Of a DNA stretch of 11,011 nucleotides, positions 7,507-11,011 are shown piece by piece. This DNA is from an uncultured Erysipelotrichaceae bacterium. Its GTDB lineage: Bacteria > Bacillota_I > Bacilli_A > RFN20 > CAG-826. Under the pieces are notes generated by a model. It did no database searches. It was not told where the DNA came from and saw only the letters and a list, made by a program, of their open reading frames with translations. The position numbers were made by a program, and so were the translations under genes. Each line of letters begins with the position of its first letter. Position 1 is the first letter of the stretch. The stretch lies in contig CADAUN010000028.1 of assembly GCA_902791085.1 (NCBI GenBank), positions 1 through 11,011 of the forward strand, written 5' to 3'.

Positions 7507-8043
7507 ATGAATTCAATTGGAAAAACCACCTTGGTTTGTTGTTTGGCCGCAGTTGCTGCGGTCGGTGTTACCGTCGGCGTTTATTATGGCGTCACCGCAC
7601 CCGCTATTGCCGCTCGCGTTCCTTCCGGTGACGCTGTGACTCCCGAAATCGCCGCTCTTTTTGCGGAGGATCATCCGACAGGCGTGACCCAATTCCTCGA
7701 CGGAAGCAACGATGGATCGAAAGCGTTGCTTCTTAGCGGATATCGCGTTTATTTAGAAGATACTTCTGTGAAAGCATTTTATTATCGTTGCCGCAGCGAG
7801 CAGGGATTCGGCGGCAAAGTTACTTTTGACATCGGTATCAAAAATGATGTTGTTGCTTATTATTCTTTTGTGAAATCCACAGAAGACGAACAAGGAACAA
7901 ACTGGGCAAGAACGACAAAAGACTTCATTGGATACGATGGATCTTATGAAGTTGTCGCTACCGGTGCCACCGTCGAAGAAACACCTGGCGCGATGCAATC
8001 GGCCGTTGATGCCGCACTTAAAGATGCGAAAGGGAGGGAATAA
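7507..8043 (+). CDS. rnfG: Rnf-type complex subunit G (extracytosolic FMN protein)
   Basis: A 178-residue protein with one N-terminal membrane helix (about 8-30) followed by TAPAI, as in RnfG/NqrC. An exported FMN_bind domain follows. The expected covalent FMN site is TGAT at 152-155 with Thr155 as acceptor, in the context YEVVATGATVEE and followed by a helix ending AMQSAVDAAL. The Asp usually three positions before the first Thr is Val here (a Glu lies one residue further off), and the position after the acceptor is Val. It is a little shorter than typical RnfG (about 200). AAGGAGGA at 7493-7500 gives a strong ribosome site 12 bases after the rnfD stop. It requires an ApbE flavin transferase, not encoded in this window. 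Confidence 0.85.
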   Translation: MNSIGKTTLVCCLAAVAAVGVTVGVYYGVTAPAIAARVPSGDAVTPEIAALFAEDHPTGVTQFLDGSNDGSKALLLSGYRVYLEDTSVKAFYYRCRSEQGFGGKVTFDIGIKNDVVAYYSFVKSTEDEQGTNWARTTKDFIGYDGSYEVVATGATVEETPGAMQSAVDAALKDAKGRE

Positions 8044-8723
8044 TGATGGAACAGACAAAAAAAGGATTTCTGGCTTCATTTTTAGATGGCCTTTACTTCA
8101 ATAACCCCGTCTTATCCTTGTTTTTAGGACTTACGTTGGCCGTTTTAGCCACAACAAGATTCCAAACCGCTTTATGCGTCGGTTTACTGACACTCGTGAT
8201 TCTTTTCCTCAGTGTCTTAGCCGTTTCACTTTGTCATTCTTTCTTAAACAAGATTGGCGCCACCATCTTTGCCGCCATCATCTCCGCCTGTCTATCGACG
8301 CTTACCGTTCTTCTTTTGGTTGCTTATGCGCCGAAATTGATTGATGCGGATAACGAAAAGGCGTTGGCTTTGCTTACCTTAGTTCCTTTCATTTCCGTTA
8401 CTTCTTTGGTCTTGGTGAAAGGCCAAGAAAGCCTTGATCATACTTTGGAAGATAACCTTGGTGACGCGTTAGGAAGTGGCATTGGTTTCTTACTTGCTTT
8501 GGTGGTGATCGGCTTCGTGCGGGAATTATTAGCCACTGGATCCATCACGTTCACTGCGTTAGACGGCACCGCATCCACTTGGACCGCTTGGAAAGGCTGG
8601 ACATTAAGCATTTTAGCTCAGCCCTTTGGCGGTTTCTTCTTGGTTGCCATCTTCTCTGGCATTCATCTTACGATCATCGAGATGAAAAAACATAAGGCTC
8701 CGGTAGCCGAGGAGGCGAAATAA
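8043..8723 (+). CDS. rnfE: Rnf-type complex subunit E, divergent, lacking cluster cysteines
   Basis: A 226-residue membrane protein with about six helices, of the RnfE/NqrD family. Recognisable signatures are NNPVLSLFLGL (20-30) and, near the fourth to fifth helices, GSGIGFLLALVVIGFVRELLATGS (144-167). In canonical RnfE the segments NNPVLxQLLGLCPLL and VNCxxLGRAEAFA each supply one cysteine to the intramembrane [2Fe-2S] cluster shared with RnfA. Here the matching positions read Thr31 (GLTLAVL) and Ser121 (VTSLVLVKGQES), so neither ligand is present. Cysteines occur elsewhere at 45, 64 and 83. The C-terminus is charged (about residues 212-226). The start may be 8043 or the adjacent ATG at 8046; GGGAGGG at 8032-8038 serves either. 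The first overlaps the rnfG stop as TAATG. Confidence 0.83.
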   Translation: MMEQTKKGFLASFLDGLYFNNPVLSLFLGLTLAVLATTRFQTALCVGLLTLVILFLSVLAVSLCHSFLNKIGATIFAAIISACLSTLTVLLLVAYAPKLIDADNEKALALLTLVPFISVTSLVLVKGQESLDHTLEDNLGDALGSGIGFLLALVVIGFVRELLATGSITFTALDGTASTWTAWKGWTLSILAQPFGGFFLVAIFSGIHLTIIEMKKHKAPVAEEAK

Positions 8724-9304
8724 TGCAATTCTTAGGCGTTCTCTTATCTTCTTTCTTTGCTCATAGTTTGGTTTTGTCTGGCTATGGCTTCCGTCAAAAT
8801 GCATCTTTGGGTGCAAGGAAGACAAAATATCGTTGGATTCTTTTGTCCTTCTATTTCGTTGAAGCTTTGATTTTGGGCTTCGCTGGATGGGGATTCCGTT
8901 CTTTGGCGGCTAACCAAGAAATGTGGACCTATCTCACTCCGCTTTTCTCCGTCCTTATCATGGCACTTTGCTTAGGCGGATTCGCCTTATTGGCGCATTT
9001 CTGTTTTCCAGAGCAAATCAAAACGGATTTAGCCGATTCTTATATTGAAATCGGTCTCAATTCTTCTTTGTTAGCCTTGGTTATTGTCTTGCTTTCTTAT
9101 GAAGCAGGCACAGACGCCACTATCCTTGTTGGATCCATCATTTGTCTTCCTTTAGGATATTTGGCTGCAAGTTACGCCACCGGCGCCGTCTTAGACCGCT
9201 TGTCTTTCGCTCCAGCCTCTGGCCCGTCGCGTCTTGCGACCATGCCGCTTCTTCTTCTTTCTATCGCCGGCCTTTGCCTTGGCTGCTGGATGATGACCTT
9301 CTAA
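8723..9304 (+). CDS. rnfA: Rnf-type complex subunit A, divergent
   Basis: A 193-residue six-helix membrane protein of the RnfA/NqrE family, the pseudo-symmetric partner of RnfE. It keeps the usual length and the first-helix signature FxxxLVLSGYG (compare NNFVLSRFLG). The end RLSFAPASGPSRLATMPLLLLSIAGLCLG matches the family's amphipathic segment plus last helix in character. The first cluster cysteine (GICPFLG in canonical RnfA) is replaced by GFRQNASLG (22-30). The second (NCAVLG) aligns ambiguously with IMALCLGG, where Cys83 is one to three positions off. Other cysteines are 94, 141, 185 and 188. The ribosome site GAGGAGG is at 8709-8715, and the gene overlaps rnfE by one base (TAATG). It is the last gene of the operon, where rnfB would normally follow. 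It is the most divergent subunit, so the name rests partly on context. Confidence 0.75.
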   Translation: MQFLGVLLSSFFAHSLVLSGYGFRQNASLGARKTKYRWILLSFYFVEALILGFAGWGFRSLAANQEMWTYLTPLFSVLIMALCLGGFALLAHFCFPEQIKTDLADSYIEIGLNSSLLALVIVLLSYEAGTDATILVGSIICLPLGYLAASYATGAVLDRLSFAPASGPSRLATMPLLLLSIAGLCLGCWMMTF

Positions 9305-9315
9305 TTTCTATTGAT

Positions 9316-9346
9316 AAGGCTTCAGGAATCCCTGAGGCCTTTTTCT
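9316..9346 (+). terminator. Rho-independent terminator of the rnf-type operon
   Basis: AAGGCTTCAGG (9316-9326) pairs with CCTGAGGCCTT (9331-9341, one G-U pair) around a 4-base loop and is followed by TTTTTCTT (9340-9346 region). It begins 12 bases after the rnfA stop, which shows that the operon ends without rnfB. Confidence 0.93.
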
Positions 9347-9734
9347 TATGGTGGCGAAGACACGCATTGCTTTTATAGAATGCGCTCATAGAGAAAAACA
9401 GCACAAGCAATGGGTTATCTAGAAGATAAGCCGATTGTTTTGGATGATTGATTCTCGTTAACGAATATCGCTTAGAAATTAGTTTAGGCAGAATCGGATG
9501 GTGTTTCAGTCTTAGCGATAAACGTTTATTTCATCGTATCAGTTTTCTTTTCATGACGAATCCTTTCTAATGGTTTCATGGTAAAAAGCGATTCATTCCT
9601 ATTGATCTTTAGGTCGTAAAACTCAGTAATAAAACTCTATAAAGTGGGGATTTCCAAAGGAAAATGAGATTTTTGAATCCAAAAAAAGGCAGGATTTTAT
9701 CTTTTCCTAAAAAGATGGTGAATCCATCCTGAAT
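9347..9734. other. Gene-free region with small palindromes
   Basis: Between the two facing terminators I find no convincing gene on either strand; all frames are broken by stops and no ribosome-site/ORF pair stands out. It holds two perfect palindromes, TCGTTAACGA (9455-9464) and ATAAACGTTTAT (9518-9529). A hairpin CGCATT/AATGCG spans 9363-9384. Another pairs ATCTTTT with AAAAGAT (9699-9716), enclosed by GGATT/AATCC (9692-9725). Their function is unknown. Confidence 0.5.
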
Positions 9735-9766
9735 AAAAAAGAATTCCCGGTTTTCAGAATTCTTTT
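9735..9766 (-). terminator. Rho-independent terminator of the YitT-family gene
   Basis: AAAAGAATTC (9737-9746) and GAATTCTTTT (9757-9766) form a perfect 10-pair stem around a 10-base loop. Read on the minus strand, the second arm runs into a T-run (9735-9740 in plus coordinates). It lies about 35 bases beyond the stop of the minus-strand gene. The low G+C of the stem makes it weaker than the rnf terminator. Confidence 0.7.
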
Positions 9767-9799
9767 GAAGAACAACATCGTGACTTTTTAAAACATGTC

Positions 9800-10828
9800 T
9801 TATTGAATCGGGCGAGTATAGAAACGGCCTTCCACCCGTTCTAGCGGCGTGACTTGAATAAAGGCGTTTGGATCCTCTTCTTTGATGAGACGCATCGCCT
9901 CATTCACTTCGTAGGAAGAAATAACGATCGTAAAAATATAGCGTTCGGTGCCTGTATAAACCCCAATACCTTTGGTCATGGTCGCCGAATGAGGCAAATT
10001 GGTGATGATGAACTGGCCTAAGGCTTCGTTGTTCGTTACCACTTCAACCTTGCATTTTTTATTCCGCGTATGAATGCGATCAATCACTAATCCTGCTACA
10101 AAGAGATAAACGGTAGAGAAGAAAGCATGAGCAATAAATTCGGCAACCGCGTCTTCCGCCCAGTTGGATTTGCAACAACTAAGGATAGTAAATAAAACCA
10201 TGGTAGTAATGTTGATCATAACCGAATATTTGCCCACCGAAGTTCGCTTTTTTAAGGATAGATAATGGGCGATGATATCGACGCCTCCGGCCGAAAAATC
10301 GCCTTTTAAAGCCAAAGCGGAACTCATGCCGGTGGTGACACCGCCAAAAATGGCCCGCGCTAAAAAGCCAGCATTTTTGCTTACCCATTCAGCCACATCG
10401 CCAACAAGTTCCACATTAGAGGCATTCAATAAGCGCACAAACAAAGAAACTTCAACGACATTCACCAAGGTAAAAATGGTGTATTTCTTGCCGATTCCAA
10501 CCCAGGCTAAAACAATCACAGGGACATTCAAGACAAAATAAAAAATAGAAATTAAGAGGTTCTCATCTTTGATTTCGAGACCGCAGACTTCTAAAAACAA
10601 AGTCAAAGTCTGTGAAATGCCAGATACCCCTCCGGCAACGATTTTGCCATCGCCAATCGAGTTTAAATCAACGAAAGTGTTAAATCCGAAAGCAAATAGA
10701 AAAGCCGAGACAGAGCTTAAGATAAACAATCCCGCGTATTGAATCGCGTGTTTGATTGGCAGATGGTCATAAAGCCAATTCTGAACTCGTTCTTTTTGAT
10801 TCGCCCAACGCGACTTGCCTTTGCCCAT
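9800..10828 (-). CDS. YitT family integral membrane protein (DUF161 / DUF2179)
   Basis: A 342-residue protein of the YitT family. An N-terminal cytosolic, basic stretch (1-27) precedes a five-to-six-helix membrane domain carrying the family glycine motifs AGGVSGISQ (65-73) and GDFSAGGVDIIAHYLS (176-191). A soluble C-terminal DUF2179 domain (about 258-335) contains TMTKGIGVYTG and ends VTPLERVEGRF. It is longer than the usual 280-290 residues because of the N-terminal extension and a longer loop near 132-155. The family's biochemical role is not established; membrane transport or regulation has been suggested. The ATG at 10828 is fixed by an in-frame TAA 9 bases upstream and the absence of another Met before the first helix. 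There is no Shine-Dalgarno sequence, and the promoter puts transcription start only about five bases before the ATG. Confidence 0.9.
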   Translation of the reverse strand: MGKGKSRWANQKERVQNWLYDHLPIKHAIQYAGLFILSSVSAFLFAFGFNTFVDLNSIGDGKIVAGGVSGISQTLTLFLEVCGLEIKDENLLISIFYFVLNVPVIVLAWVGIGKKYTIFTLVNVVEVSLFVRLLNASNVELVGDVAEWVSKNAGFLARAIFGGVTTGMSSALALKGDFSAGGVDIIAHYLSLKKRTSVGKYSVMINITTMVLFTILSCCKSNWAEDAVAEFIAHAFFSTVYLFVAGLVIDRIHTRNKKCKVEVVTNNEALGQFIITNLPHSATMTKGIGVYTGTERYIFTIVISSYEVNEAMRLIKEEDPNAFIQVTPLERVEGRFYTRPIQ

Positions 10829-10839
10829 TCGTGTTAATT

Positions 10840-10867
10840 ATTATAGAGCAAGAAGAAGGATTCTCAA
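10840..10867 (-). promoter_or_regulatory. Promoter of the YitT-family gene
   Basis: On the minus strand TTGAGA (10862-10867, five of six -35 bases) and a perfect TATAAT (10840-10845) are separated by 16 bases. The expected start point is near 10833, about five bases from the ATG, giving a nearly leaderless mRNA. Confidence 0.75.
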
Positions 10868-10948
10868 TCGATATTGAAGCGCTTTCCTTCTTTCTTTTAG
10901 GAAAGAAAAATTCTAGATATACCAGCAAATGTTGGATAAATAGACCCA

Positions 10949-10957
10949 TGGTATAAT
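10949..10957 (+). promoter_or_regulatory. Extended -10 promoter reading toward the right edge
   Basis: TGGTATAAT is an extended -10 (TG-n-TATAAT) with a perfect hexamer. TTGGAT at 10932-10937 is a possible but close-set -35 (14-base gap). The start point should be near 10964, directly before a long inverted repeat. Confidence 0.6.
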
Positions 10958-10965
10958 ACCTCCGC

Positions 10966-11011
10966 CAAACAATCAGAGACGGTTGGGAGGCGGCTCGGGT
11001 CTGGTTGTTTG
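10966..11011 (+). other. Stem-loop at the 5' end of an unidentified transcript (cut by window end)
   Basis: CAAACAATCAGA (10966-10977) pairs over 12 positions with TCTGGTTGTTTG (11000-11011), including one G-U pair. It encloses a 22-base, very G-rich loop (10978-10999). It begins within a few bases of the predicted transcription start, so it would be the 5' structure of an RNA. This could be a non-coding RNA or an mRNA leader. I do not recognise it as SRP RNA, RNase P RNA, tmRNA or a known riboswitch, and the window ends with the stem. Confidence 0.45.

Noticed and set aside
5069..9304. Identification of the operon as Na+-NQR (nqrABCDEF)
   Set aside because: The first gene is an RnfC with two [4Fe-4S] motifs, not NqrA; no NqrF is present, and the order C-D-G-E-A is that of Rnf.
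9305..9790. Possible hidden or frameshifted rnfB after rnfA
   Set aside because: A terminator follows rnfA directly and no CxxCxxCxxxC-type coding stretch is seen in any frame of this region.
10767..10949. A 60-residue minus-strand open frame starting at 10949 with a GGAGG-like sequence upstream
   Set aside because: It overlaps the start of the YitT-family gene in another frame and the GGAGG is probably part of the 5' region of the plus-strand transcript; the peptide shows no recognisable features.
1..11011. CRISPR arrays, insertion sequences, tRNA or rRNA genes
   Set aside because: No regularly spaced direct repeats, transposase-like frames, terminal inverted repeats with target duplications, or tRNA/rRNA signatures were seen.

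Overview
The window looks like chromosomal DNA of a low-to-moderate GC Firmicutes-type anaerobe, probably a poorly characterised member of the Bacilli (Erysipelotrichales or free-living Tenericutes-like lineages). The reasons are Shine-Dalgarno sequences of the GGAGG type, TATAAT-like -10 boxes, a Gram-positive style lipoprotein, and families common in that group (YitT, COG2509 FAD dehydrogenase, HCxxGxDRTG phosphatase). TGA appears to be a stop codon: every Trp checked is TGG, and the partial gene at the left edge ends in TGA. The lineage is inference, since there is no rRNA in the window.

Layout: (1) the C-terminal tail of an unknown protein (2-163, +); (2) an FAD-dependent dehydrogenase of the COG2509 type (203-1597, -); (3) a small FMN nitroreductase (1709-2230, +), convergent with (4) a tyrosine-phosphatase-like protein (2238-3089, -); (5) a lipoprotein with two TGAT flavin-attachment motifs (3403-4974, +) followed by a strong terminator; (6) a tight operon of Rnf-type subunits C-D-G-E-A (5069-9304, +) ending in a strong terminator; (7) about 390 bases without a gene; (8) a YitT-family membrane protein (9800-10828, -) with its own terminator and promoter; (9) an extended -10 promoter and the start of a structured transcript running off the right edge.

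The centre of interest is the block 3403-9304. The Rnf-type operon has no rnfB, the subunit that accepts electrons from ferredoxin. RnfE lacks both cysteines that in canonical Rnf/Nqr hold half of the intramembrane [2Fe-2S] cluster, and RnfA lacks the first and perhaps the second of its pair. RnfC keeps its GGAGFPT and ECEP flavin/nucleotide motifs and two complete CxxCxxCxxxCP clusters. RnfD, RnfG and the upstream lipoprotein carry [S/T]GA[S/T] motifs of the kind flavinylated by ApbE outside the membrane. My reading (inference) is a divergent NADH-linked membrane flavoprotein complex, working with a doubly flavinylated surface lipoprotein somewhat like PplA of Listeria flavin-based extracellular electron transfer. 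It would not be a classical ferredoxin:NAD+ ion pump. An rnfB or apbE gene elsewhere in the genome cannot be excluded.
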